From: Oscillospiraceae bacterium
Lineage (GTDB): Bacteria > Bacillota > Clostridia > Oscillospirales > Ruminococcaceae
Direction of reading: 5' to 3'
Assembly (NCBI GenBank): GCA_017528675.1
Contig: JAFXOO010000263.1
Coordinates: 1-7,605 of the forward strand
Length of the DNA: 7,605 bases
The notes beneath the pieces were generated by a model, which did not search any database, was not told the DNA's origin, and was given only the letters and a program-made list of their open reading frames with translations. Below are positions 1 to 5,943 of this stretch, piece by piece. The translations under genes and the position numbers were made by a program. Position 1 is the stretch's first letter. The number at the start of each line of letters is the position of its first letter.

Positions 1-1556
1 ATGTCCAGACCTGCCACAACGCCGGAAATCGAATTCAGGCTGTTTCCGACATTCGTCTCGCCGTCGCTGAGGACAAACAGCATCAGCTTGGCATCCGGAA
101 TCTGCTCCTTTGCATCCCGGAGCATCTTCATGCCCTGGAGTACTGCGTCATAGGTACACGTTGCTCCGTTTGCATCCAGATCCTGCACAGCACCCGTGAA
201 GTAGGAGCGCTGGTTCAGATCGAACTGTGCAATCGGGAGATTGACATACACATCATTGCTGTAGGATACCAGGCCAATGTAATTGCTGCTGCTGATATAC
301 TGGGAAGCGCTGATGAGAGAGGTCTTGAGGCGGTTGAGCGGGTCGCCGTCCATACTGCCCGAAACATCTGCAACAAATACAGCAACAACCGGTCTGCCGG
401 AATCCTTCTCCTGCTTCCAGAGCTGCTGGGCATTGAGCAGGGTCACTGCATCAAACTCCGGCTCCTTGGGCTGATAGTCGTCCATCGCATTAAAGCCGCA
501 GCGGGTTGCTGCCTTCTGCTGATCGCTGCCTGCACAGTAATCTGCAAACGCCTGAAGCGCCTCCTTCTTGTCATCGGAAAGCTGGCCGACACCGTACAGC
601 GGATTGTCATGCCGCACGCCGAAGGGAATGAACTTGTACTGATTCTGCAAGGCAGAGTCATTGATATAAGTCTGGTACTCCATGATGCAGGCATTGAGCG
701 AGCCGCTGCTCATGGCGCCACGCATCTGCTGGGTCGTGTAGCAGACGAACGGGACATTCGCCTGAAACTTCTGGAACGCTGCCACAGCGCTATCACTCAG
801 CGGATCCGCCTGGTCAAAGCTGTACAGCGACGATACCAGGAAGTTCAGGCCGGTGGAGCTGGTGTAAGGATAGGTGTAGCCCATCGACACCTTGCCGTCC
901 ATCGCAGCCTGTGTGACCGTACCGATGGTAATGTCACCATAATCCGCCGACAATGTCTTGACCATGTTATCCGCCAGCAGGATGCCAGCCACATTGCCGA
1001 CCATCCTGTCAGATACCGTATAGAGCTCGGCTCCCTTGGATTCCGCCATCGCACCCCACATGGAATTGGAAGGCGTATAGCCGTCCGGCACATATTTGCC
1101 GGAGACAATGTAGTCCGATGCCATACCGGAGGAAATATTGCGGACAGAAACCGCCATCGTCCTTCCGTCAGCAGTGCGGACATTGGAGCGGTTGAAGGAG
1201 CGGGCAGCATCGTTCAGCCAGCCGTCTGTACCGGAGCCCGCCTTTTCGGGGGAAGCAAAGATCTCTACGACAATATCCCCCACGCCCTCAACGGAAAGCG
1301 GATACTGCGAAATATCCGGCAGTGTGCTGGCGAGATTGGTGTCGGTGAAATCCACAGCCGCCTTACGGGGTGTGATATTCGTAACCCGGACATCCCGCAG
1401 CAAGCGGTCCATTTTCTGAGCCGCCTCTGACTCAGAGATTTCGTAGGAGGGCTTCCCGATGTTGCGGGTGATAATCAGACCTCCGACAATCAGTGTGGAC
1501 ACAAGCGCACCGATTCCCACAATGATGCCTATGGATTTCGTTTTTTCTGTTGCCAT
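1..1556 (-). CDS. Membrane-anchored solute-binding-like + VWA domain protein (3' end beyond window)
   Basis: An uninterrupted frame runs from the ATG at 1556 to the left edge, giving 518 codons without a stop; the C-terminus lies outside. An AAGGAG Shine-Dalgarno at 1564-1569 supports the start. One hydrophobic helix at residues about 8-30 follows a lysine-containing N-terminus, so the rest should be extracytoplasmic and tethered. Residues about 60-380 look like a type II periplasmic-binding-protein fold, as in proteins annotated 'substrate-binding and VWA domain-containing'. A VWA domain begins near residue 390. Its metal-ion-dependent adhesion site is intact: DVSGSM (D397, S399, S401), the threonine in GATCTYDA (T466) and the aspartate in LSDGE (D498). 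The domain probably binds a divalent metal and a protein ligand. The gene lies 17 bases downstream of a two-helix membrane protein, evidently in the same operon. The ligand, partner and process are unknown. The domain calls are pattern-based; VWA is firm and the binding fold is moderately sure. Confidence 0.88.
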   Translation of the reverse strand, partial: MATEKTKSIGIIVGIGALVSTLIVGGLIITRNIGKPSYEISESEAAQKMDRLLRDVRVTNITPRKAAVDFTDTNLASTLPDISQYPLSVEGVGDIVVEIFASPEKAGSGTDGWLNDAARSFNRSNVRTADGRTMAVSVRNISSGMASDYIVSGKYVPDGYTPSNSMWGAMAESKGAELYTVSDRMVGNVAGILLADNMVKTLSADYGDITIGTVTQAAMDGKVSMGYTYPYTSSTGLNFLVSSLYSFDQADPLSDSAVAAFQKFQANVPFVCYTTQQMRGAMSSGSLNACIMEYQTYINDSALQNQYKFIPFGVRHDNPLYGVGQLSDDKKEALQAFADYCAGSDQQKAATRCGFNAMDDYQPKEPEFDAVTLLNAQQLWKQEKDSGRPVVAVFVADVSGSMDGDPLNRLKTSLISASQYISSSNYIGLVSYSNDVYVNLPIAQFDLNQRSYFTGAVQDLDANGATCTYDAVLQGMKMLRDAKEQIPDAKLMLFVLSDGETNVGNSLNSISGVVAGLD

Positions 1557-1560
1557 GATG

Positions 1561-1571
1561 AACTCCTTTCC
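1561..1571 (-). promoter_or_regulatory. Shine-Dalgarno for the VWA gene
   Basis: On the minus strand the short gap before the VWA gene reads GGAAAGGAGTT, with AAGGAG at 1564-1569 placed 7 bases from the ATG at 1556. No promoter or terminator fits in the 17-base gap, so the VWA gene should be translated from the transcript that begins upstream of the 2-helix membrane gene. Confidence 0.8.
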
Positions 1572-1573
1572 TG

Positions 1574-2272
1574 TCAGTCATCCAGACGGCTCTGCATCAT
1601 TGCAGCACCATACTCGCCCATGGTTGCGTTCTCGTTGCGCAGTTCCTTAAGTGCACTGGTGATACTGTCAAGGTGCAGGTTCTGTGTTTCTTCGGAATTG
1701 CCGATCTGGGAGATTTCAATAATCAGGCTGTCATACTGCGATAAAAGCTGCCGGTTCTGGCCGAGTGCATGGTGCAGGAATTCATTGTGCATCGGGAACC
1801 TTGCCGTATCCGCATAATCAATAATCATCATCCGGTTCAGAAACTTCCGGATATTCGACAGCACGGCGTCCTTGACCTCATCGCTGACCGTCACGAACGG
1901 ATTGGCAGGCTCCTTGAACTGGTCACCGAGCAGTGCACGCAGAGAATCCTCACGCTGCTGGAACAGATCAAGCTGGTAGACCGCCTCCCGCAGCTCCGAT
2001 TCAAACGGATTGTTCCGGCTGTGGTATTTGTAGAGTGCCTCACGGTAATCCTCGATTGTACGCAGCTTATCCATCTTCAGCATCTTGCGCTTATCTTTTT
2101 TGTTGATAATCATGTAGTTGACGCCGAAAAAAGCACTGCCGCTCATCATGATCAGTGCCAGCACAGGGAGCAGGCTGCTTGCACTGTCAATCACACCCCG
2201 GAACAGGATGACCTCAAGGATCACAAAGAGGAAATTAAAGCCGATGAGCTTGAGTATTTTTTTCATATCCAT
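1574..2272 (-). CDS. Two-helix membrane protein with helical cytoplasmic domain, function unknown
   Basis: This 232-residue protein is the first gene of the minus-strand operon. The start at 2272 is chosen because AGGAGG (2282-2287) lies 9 bases before it; a second in-frame ATG two codons on is also possible. Two hydrophobic helices at residues about 8-24 and 34-56 are joined by a short loop. Lysines sit before the first and a KKDKRK cluster after the second, so both ends should be cytoplasmic. Residues about 60-232 are charged and predicted helical or coiled-coil, with no recognisable catalytic motif. The layout recalls XpaC-like proteins, which I remember occurring near VWA and tellurite-resistance-type genes, but the sequence does not let me assign that family. 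Being upstream of and adjacent to the solute-binding/VWA gene suggests a joint membrane complex, which is inference. The gene is real; its function is unknown. Confidence 0.85.
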   Translation of the reverse strand: MDMKKILKLIGFNFLFVILEVILFRGVIDSASSLLPVLALIMMSGSAFFGVNYMIINKKDKRKMLKMDKLRTIEDYREALYKYHSRNNPFESELREAVYQLDLFQQREDSLRALLGDQFKEPANPFVTVSDEVKDAVLSNIRKFLNRMMIIDYADTARFPMHNEFLHHALGQNRQLLSQYDSLIIEISQIGNSEETQNLHLDSITSALKELRNENATMGEYGAAMMQSRLDD

Positions 2273-2281
2273 CCGGACATG

Positions 2282-2287
2282 CCTCCT
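2282..2287 (-). promoter_or_regulatory. Shine-Dalgarno deciding the start of the two-helix gene
   Basis: AGGAGG on the minus strand. An out-of-frame ATG only one base downstream of it opens a five-codon frame and is too close to be used. The ATG at 2272, nine bases away, is the usable start. Confidence 0.75.
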
Positions 2288-2315
2288 ATCCTTCTATAAC
2301 ACATTCATAACCGCC

Positions 2316-2328
2316 GGGCACTGTGCCC
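2316..2328. promoter_or_regulatory. 13-bp perfect dyad in the leader of the minus-strand operon
   Basis: GGGCACTGTGCCC is a perfect inverted repeat of six bases per arm around one central base. It lies roughly 17-30 bases into the expected transcript from the 2352-2380 promoter and ahead of the Shine-Dalgarno. It could be a repressor operator at a roadblock position or a small RNA hairpin (GGGCA/TGCCC with a 3-base loop). No regulator is identified. Confidence 0.4.
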
Positions 2329-2351
2329 TGTACGATATACCTACAGAAAAT

Positions 2352-2380
2352 ATTATAGCACAGGCAGATGAAAATGTCAA
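2352..2380 (-). promoter_or_regulatory. Perfect sigma-A promoter of the two-helix/VWA operon
   Basis: On the minus strand, TTGACA (2375-2380) and TATAAT (2352-2357) are separated by exactly 17 bases (2358-2374). Both hexamers match the consensus fully. The expected transcription start is near 2345, giving a leader of about 73 bases before the ATG at 2272. It faces away from the ABC-F promoter. Confidence 0.93.
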
Positions 2381-2416
2381 TAGATTTTACGGCAGGCAAC
2401 TGAAAATCGGCGCCAT

Positions 2417-2445
2417 TTGACATTTGCACTGTTTCCTGTTATAAT
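2417..2445 (+). promoter_or_regulatory. Perfect sigma-A promoter of the ABC-F gene
   Basis: TTGACA (2417-2422) and TATAAT (2440-2445) are separated by exactly 17 bases (2423-2439), a full consensus match. Transcription should begin near 2452. The TTG of the -35 box opens the ABC-F reading frame upstream, so automatic gene calls may start the protein inside the promoter; that start would not be on the transcript. Confidence 0.93.
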
Positions 2446-2468
2446 AAGAATGATCCAACAACAGAACT

Positions 2469-2472
2469 GGAG
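2469..2472 (+). promoter_or_regulatory. Shine-Dalgarno deciding the ABC-F start
   Basis: GGAG lies seven bases before the ATG at 2480. The earlier in-frame ATG at 2450 has no such site and falls at or before the expected transcription start, so 2480 is preferred. Confidence 0.75.
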
Positions 2473-2479
2473 TGATAGC

Positions 2480-4399
2480 ATGCTTCTGAAAGCAGCAGAG
2501 ATTCATAAGGTATTCAACGGCGAACCGCTTCTGACCGGCGTTTCGCTGCAAATCGAGGACACCGACCGCATTGGCCTGATCGGTGCAAACGGCTGCGGAA
2601 AATCCACGCTGCTCAAGATTCTCCTCGGTGAACTCCTGCCCGACCACATGACAGAGGGCGACGGTCAGGTCATCCGTGCTGCCAAGACAACTGTCGGCTA
2701 TCTGGCGCAGTCGGCAGCGCTCGATTCCGAGAGCACCGTCTGGGATGAGATGCAGGCGGTTTTCTCCGAACTGCTCCGGACGCAGGAGCGCATGCACGAA
2801 CTGGAACACGCTCTGGCAAACGGTGATGCTGCCGTGGCTGAGGAATATGACCGGCTCTCCGGCTGGTTCCATAACAACGGCGGCTATGATATCGACGTGC
2901 GCATCCGCACGGTGCTGTTCGGCATGGGCTTCACAGAGGACGAGCTGCACCGGAAAGTTTCCGGCTTCTCCGGCGGCGAAAAGACCCGCCTCGCCCTGTG
3001 CAGGCTGCTGCTCGAAGCACCGAATCTGCTCATTCTTGACGAGCCGACCAACCACCTTGATTTTGACACCATCCAGTGGCTTGAAGACTATCTGAAAAGC
3101 TGCCGGAGTGCGCTGCTCATCGTATCGCATGACCGCTATTTCCTGGACAAGCTCTGCACGAGCATCTGCGAAATCGAGCGTGGGCGTCTCACCCGCTATA
3201 AGGGCAATTATTCCGCCTTTCTGGTGCAGAAGGAGGCTGCCGTGGAACGGCAGGAAAAGGAATACGCCATGCAGCAGAAGGAAATTGCCAAGCTTGAGGA
3301 CTATGTTGCCCGGAACATGGCAAGAGCCTCCACCTCCAAAAGCGCCAAATCCCGCCAGAAGCAGCTCGACCGCATGGAACGCATCGAAAAGCCCGTCAAG
3401 CCGCCCAGGCGTGCAGGCCTTTCGTTCACCTACGAGACAGAACCGCCGCTCGATGTCCTCGAAGTACGGGATGCAGACATCTCCGTCGGCACCGGCGACA
3501 AGCGGAAAACCCTGCTCGAACATGTGGAGCTTGCTGTCCGGCGGGGCGAGAAGCTCGGTATCATCGGCGTCAACGGCATCGGCAAATCCACTTTGCTCAA
3601 AGAAATTCTCGGCATACTCCCCCACGAGGGACTCATCCGCTTCAACAAGAACGTAAAGCTCGGCTACTTCGACCAGGAGAGTACCAATCTCGACCCGCAT
3701 AACACCGTGATTGACGAGCTGCACGACCGCTTTCCCGCCATGCTCGACGGCGAAATCCGCAGCATCCTCGGTCAGGTGCGCATCACCGGCGAGGATGTGT
3801 TCAAGCCGGTTTCCGCACTCAGCGGCGGTGAACGGGCAAGGGTCTGCTTTGCGCTGCTCATGCTGGAGCATGCCAATGTCATGCTCCTGGACGAGCCGAC
3901 CAACCATCTTGATCTGCCGATGAAAGAAGTGCTTGAGGAAGCACTCGATGACTACACCGGCACGCTGCTGTTCGTGTCGCATGACCGCTATCTTCTCAAA
4001 AAGCTTGCATCGCAGCTTCTGGAGCTCACCCCGGACGGCGCAAGGCTGCACCCCTATGGCTTCGAGAAATACCTCGAAGTCAAGGCGCAGGAAAAGGCGG
4101 CTGCCCTTGCCGCAGAACAGGCAGCACAAGCGGCAAAGCAGCGTCAGGAAAAATCCGCCCCCTCCCACCGCTCCAAGGCACAGCGCAGCGCTGATGCCGC
4201 AAGACGCAGCCGGATGCGGGAACTGGAACAGGAGATCGAGGCGCTGGAGGTCACGGTTGCAGAGCTGGAGGAGCAGCTCACGCTGCCGGAAATCTGCACG
4301 GACTACCAGAAAATGCAGGATGTCTGCAAGGCGCTGGAGGATGCCAAAAACCGCTCGGAAGCCTGCTTTGCGGAGCTCTGTGAACTGGAAGATGCATAG
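2480..4399 (+). CDS. ABC-F family ATPase, YdiF/Uup-like
   Basis: This 639-residue soluble protein has two ATP-binding cassettes and no membrane segments, as in ABC-F factors that act on the ribosomal E site during translation. Cassette 1 has Walker A GANGCGKST (35-43), signature FSGGEK (163-168) and Walker B LILDEPTNHLD (catalytic E188). Cassette 2 has GVNGIGKST (363-371), LSGGER (447-452) and MLLDEPTNHLD (E472). All catalytic residues are present. The linker at about 250-320 is charged and helical and contains ARASTSKSAKSRQKQLDRM, which resembles the YdiF linker. An Ala/Gln/Lys-rich stretch leads into a C-terminal coiled coil (about 570-639), as in Uup/YdiF. The expected leader of about 28 bases leaves no room for the attenuator and leader peptide typical of antibiotic-resistance ABC-F genes, which favours a housekeeping role. 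The gene stands alone with its own promoter; 2480 was chosen as start from the promoter and Shine-Dalgarno positions. Confidence 0.95.
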   Translation: MLLKAAEIHKVFNGEPLLTGVSLQIEDTDRIGLIGANGCGKSTLLKILLGELLPDHMTEGDGQVIRAAKTTVGYLAQSAALDSESTVWDEMQAVFSELLRTQERMHELEHALANGDAAVAEEYDRLSGWFHNNGGYDIDVRIRTVLFGMGFTEDELHRKVSGFSGGEKTRLALCRLLLEAPNLLILDEPTNHLDFDTIQWLEDYLKSCRSALLIVSHDRYFLDKLCTSICEIERGRLTRYKGNYSAFLVQKEAAVERQEKEYAMQQKEIAKLEDYVARNMARASTSKSAKSRQKQLDRMERIEKPVKPPRRAGLSFTYETEPPLDVLEVRDADISVGTGDKRKTLLEHVELAVRRGEKLGIIGVNGIGKSTLLKEILGILPHEGLIRFNKNVKLGYFDQESTNLDPHNTVIDELHDRFPAMLDGEIRSILGQVRITGEDVFKPVSALSGGERARVCFALLMLEHANVMLLDEPTNHLDLPMKEVLEEALDDYTGTLLFVSHDRYLLKKLASQLLELTPDGARLHPYGFEKYLEVKAQEKAAALAAEQAAQAAKQRQEKSAPSHRSKAQRSADAARRSRMRELEQEIEALEVTVAELEEQLTLPEICTDYQKMQDVCKALEDAKNRSEACFAELCELEDA

Positions 4400-4406
4400 T
4401 TTCATT

Positions 4407-4455
4407 TCCATTGTACATAATAAATAGCATACGCAATGGATATCAGCAGATTTTT
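4407..4455 (+). terminator. Possible weak terminator after the ABC-F gene
   Basis: TCCATTG (4407-4413) and CAATGGA (4434-4440) form a seven-base inverted repeat with a 20-base loop, followed 10 bases later by a run of T (4451-4455). The stem is AT-rich and the loop long, so this is a poor intrinsic terminator. No better hairpin is visible before the next promoter. Confidence 0.25.
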
Positions 4456-4469
4456 ATGCATTTCGTATC

Positions 4470-4498
4470 TTGCACTTTTTAAAAAAATCGTGTATGAT
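4470..4498 (+). promoter_or_regulatory. Sigma-A promoter of the lipoprotein gene
   Basis: TTGCAC (4470-4475) and TATGAT (4493-4498) lie 17 bases apart, with an A/T-rich spacer (a T run followed by an A run). The match is good but not perfect. Transcription would begin near 4505, leaving about 105 bases of leader before the ATG at 4610. Confidence 0.75.
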
Positions 4499-4514
4499 TA
4501 AAGATGTCCAGGCA

Positions 4515-4550
4515 TTTCCGGATTTATGGTATTGCATATTTTCCGGATTT
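4515..4550 (+). repeat. Pair of 11-base direct repeats in the lipoprotein leader
   Basis: TTTCCGGATTT occurs at 4515-4525 and again at 4540-4550, a 25-base period, just after the expected transcription start. It may be a tandem binding site for a regulator or a chance repeat. The core TCCGGA is itself palindromic. Confidence 0.45.
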
Positions 4551-4562
4551 GCAGATGTTGTA

Positions 4563-4582
4563 CAGGCGGCAGTTTCCGCCTG
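4563..4582 (+). promoter_or_regulatory. Leader hairpin before the lipoprotein gene
   Basis: CAGGCGG (4563-4569) pairs perfectly with CCGCCTG (4576-4582) across a six-base loop. No T run follows, so it is not a terminator. It sits 14 bases upstream of the GAGG ribosome-binding site and could affect RNA stability or translation. Confidence 0.5.
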
Positions 4583-4609
4583 ATGCTCTAAGAAATGAGG
4601 ATGATTATC

Positions 4610-5500
4610 ATGAAGATGAAGCGTTATTTTACATGCTTGTTAGCTGGTGCAATGCTGTGCGGCCTGACCGCATGCAGCGGCAGCACAGAAAGCTCCGTGG
4701 CAGAGACTGAGCCTGTCACCGAAGCAGTGGAGACAACCGAAGCACAGGCAGTGGAAGTCACCGAGGCAGAGACCATTGCCTTCGAGGAAGCAAAGGATGC
4801 ACAGCCCGGCCAGGCTTACCTTGCCATTGTTGACGGGCAGTGGTGGATCCAGTACTGGGGCAGTTCCACCAAGGACGGCTATATGCTTTCTTATGATGCA
4901 GGCATCGCAGATATTACCGGCGACGGCACCTACACAGTTTCCGTCAACGCCGACACCAACGGCTTCCGTTATGATGCCACCGGCGATGTCAACGGTGAGT
5001 ATACTCCGGGCGGTCTGAACTTCCTGGCAGTCATGATCCCGGAGGGCGAGAACATGTATCCGGGTGCTGTCATCACAGTGGACAAGATCACGGTGGACGG
5101 CAACGAGATCGAGATGAAGAGCAAGAACTATACTTCTTCCGATGACGGCATCGAGACCAGAACGAACCTTTACAATGCATATGTCTCTGAGCCTTCCAAG
5201 GACGGCCGCTGTGTGGACGGCCCGCTGTATGATGCAGACGGCAATGCGCTTGACATCTGCGCTGACTATTCCCCTCAGGTAGTAGATCCGGCTGATTTTG
5301 CAGCATGGACCAAGGTTGAGGTTACCTTCACCATCTCCGGCATTGACGGTGCTGCACCGGCTGAGAGTGCAGACGAATCCGCTGCTGAGGGCGATGCATC
5401 TGCTGCCGAAGGTGAGGCTTCTGAGGGTGAGGCTTCCGCTGAGGAGTCCGCTGCTGAGAGTGAATCTTCCGAGGCTGCTGAAACTTCCGCTGCCGAATAA
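4610..5500 (+). CDS. Secreted lipoprotein with beta-rich core and acidic low-complexity flanks
   Basis: The start at 4610 is preferred because GAGG (4597-4600) lies nine bases before it; an in-frame ATG at 4595 would overlap that site. The 296-residue protein has a lipoprotein signal peptide: basic KMKR, a hydrophobic stretch, then the lipobox LTAC with the lipidated cysteine at C22. Residues 23 to about 60 are rich in Thr, Glu and Val, a likely spacer from the membrane. The core (about 68-246) contains QWWIQYW and alternating beta-type segments with ITGDGTYTV and ITVDKITVDGNEI, suggesting a beta-sandwich such as a carbohydrate-binding-like domain; I cannot name the family. The last 49 residues (248-296) consist almost only of Ala, Ser, Glu and Gly with 16 acidic residues and no Lys or Arg. 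There is no sortase motif. It has its own promoter and terminator. A surface ligand-binding role is inferred. Confidence 0.9.
   Translation: MKMKRYFTCLLAGAMLCGLTACSGSTESSVAETEPVTEAVETTEAQAVEVTEAETIAFEEAKDAQPGQAYLAIVDGQWWIQYWGSSTKDGYMLSYDAGIADITGDGTYTVSVNADTNGFRYDATGDVNGEYTPGGLNFLAVMIPEGENMYPGAVITVDKITVDGNEIEMKSKNYTSSDDGIETRTNLYNAYVSEPSKDGRCVDGPLYDADGNALDICADYSPQVVDPADFAAWTKVEVTFTISGIDGAAPAESADESAAEGDASAAEGEASEGEASAEESAAESESSEAAETSAAE
5351..5497 (+). repeat. Low-complexity Ser/Ala/Glu-coding repeat region
   Basis: The DNA encoding the lipoprotein's C-terminal tail is built from degenerate repeats of short units such as GGTGAGGCTTC and GCTGCTGAG. The encoded peptide repeats EGEAS and ESAAE. 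Such a tract can expand or contract by slippage, and its length may vary between strains. Confidence 0.6.
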
Positions 5501-5512
5501 CGCAGGTTGCCG

Positions 5513-5541
5513 AAAGCCGGCGGAACAAGCCGCCGGCTTTT
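5513..5541 (+). terminator. Hairpin terminator after the lipoprotein gene
   Basis: AAAGCCGGCGG (5513-5523) pairs perfectly over 11 bases with CCGCCGGCTTT (5530-5540) around the six-base loop AACAAG. The stem is very strong but the T tract is only four bases before GAATAAG, so termination may be partial. The thioredoxin pair downstream has no obvious promoter and may depend on read-through. Confidence 0.75.
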
Positions 5542-5573
5542 GAATAAGCGCTGAAGCATCGTTTTCGCTGCCC

Positions 5574-5602
5574 GCTGCGGGATGCATATCCCGGAGCGCA
5601 GC
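5574..5602 (+). promoter_or_regulatory. Inverted repeat just upstream of the thioredoxin ribosome-binding site
   Basis: CGGGAT (5578-5583) and ATCCCG (5588-5593) form a six-base stem with the loop GCAT. GCTG (5574-5577) and CAGC (5599-5602) extend it past a five-base bulge. A competing small stem, CCCG/CGGG (5571-5581), overlaps it. The structure ends six bases before AAGGAGG, so it could influence translation, or be an operator. The stretch 5542-5608 shows no convincing promoter. Confidence 0.4.
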
Positions 5603-5608
5603 TCTGAC

Positions 5609-5615
5609 AAGGAGG
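5609..5615 (+). promoter_or_regulatory. Shine-Dalgarno deciding the thioredoxin start
   Basis: AAGGAGG is followed by two in-frame ATGs. The one at 5617 is a single base away and too close; the one at 5623 is seven bases away and is the likely start. Confidence 0.8.
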
Positions 5616-5622
5616 TATGACT

Positions 5623-5943
5623 ATGATCACAAATCTGACAAGCGACAACTTCAAAGAGGCAATTGCCTCCCCGGATCCGATTCTTGTGGACTTCTGGGCA
5701 ACCTGGTGCGGCCCCTGCATGATGCAGGGCGAAGTGCTGCATGCTGTGGATGACGCACATCCCGGCGCACAGATCGGCAAAGTCAATGTGGATGAGGAGC
5801 GTGAACTGGCGGTGCAGTTCGGCATTTCCGTCATCCCGACCATGATCGTATTCAAGGACGGCAAGGCTGTGGAAACCGTGACCGGTCTCCGGCAGGACGA
5901 TGCAATCGTGGATCTTCTGCGCAAGCATGGAGCGGCTATCTGA
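5623..5943 (+). CDS. trxA: Thioredoxin
   Basis: This 106-residue protein has the normal length of a cytoplasmic thioredoxin, which reduces disulfides in target proteins through a dithiol pair. The active site WCGPC is at residues 28-32 (C29, C32). The buried aspartate in VDFWA (D23), the lysine equivalent to E. coli K57 (K53) and the cis-proline in VIPT (P72) are all present. There is no signal peptide. Unusually, the residue after the active site is methionine rather than the common lysine, and the helix-kinking proline five residues after C32 is replaced by glutamate (E37), so partner choice or redox potential may differ from standard TrxA. Its stop codon overlaps the start of the FTR-like gene, indicating translational coupling and probably a dedicated reductant. 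The start at 5623 rather than 5617 rests on Shine-Dalgarno spacing. The thioredoxin fold is certain; the trxA name is by function and other paralogues may exist. Confidence 0.95.
   Translation: MITNLTSDNFKEAIASPDPILVDFWATWCGPCMMQGEVLHAVDDAHPGAQIGKVNVDEERELAVQFGISVIPTMIVFKDGKAVETVTGLRQDDAIVDLLRKHGAAI

Noticed and set aside
609..1430. A 273-codon plus-strand frame inside the first gene's region.
   Set aside because: It is antisense and in register with the solute-binding/VWA gene, whose MIDAS motifs identify the coding strand. The VWA gene has no stop in the window and so is easily overlooked in favour of this shadow.
2329..2345. Imperfect dyad TGTA...TACA at the expected start of the minus-strand operon.
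   Set aside because: Only the outer bases and a few inner ones match; too weak to call an operator.
2880..3660. Other-frame open stretches within the ABC-F gene, including Arg/Ser-rich plus-strand frames.
   Set aside because: They have low-complexity, frame-shadow composition, with no ribosome-binding sites or domains.
2387..4411. A 674-codon open frame on the minus strand opposite the ABC-F gene.
   Set aside because: It is in exact codon register with a clear ABC-F gene, has no recognisable domain, crosses the divergent promoter region, and is explained by avoidance of TTA, CTA and TCA in the sense strand.
4563..4582. Leader hairpin considered as a transcription terminator.
   Set aside because: No T run follows; the next bases are TGATGCTC-like and lead to the ribosome-binding site.
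4640..5587. A 315-codon minus-strand frame opposite the lipoprotein gene.
   Set aside because: The plus strand has a lipobox signal peptide, promoter, ribosome-binding site and terminator; the minus frame has none and is in register.
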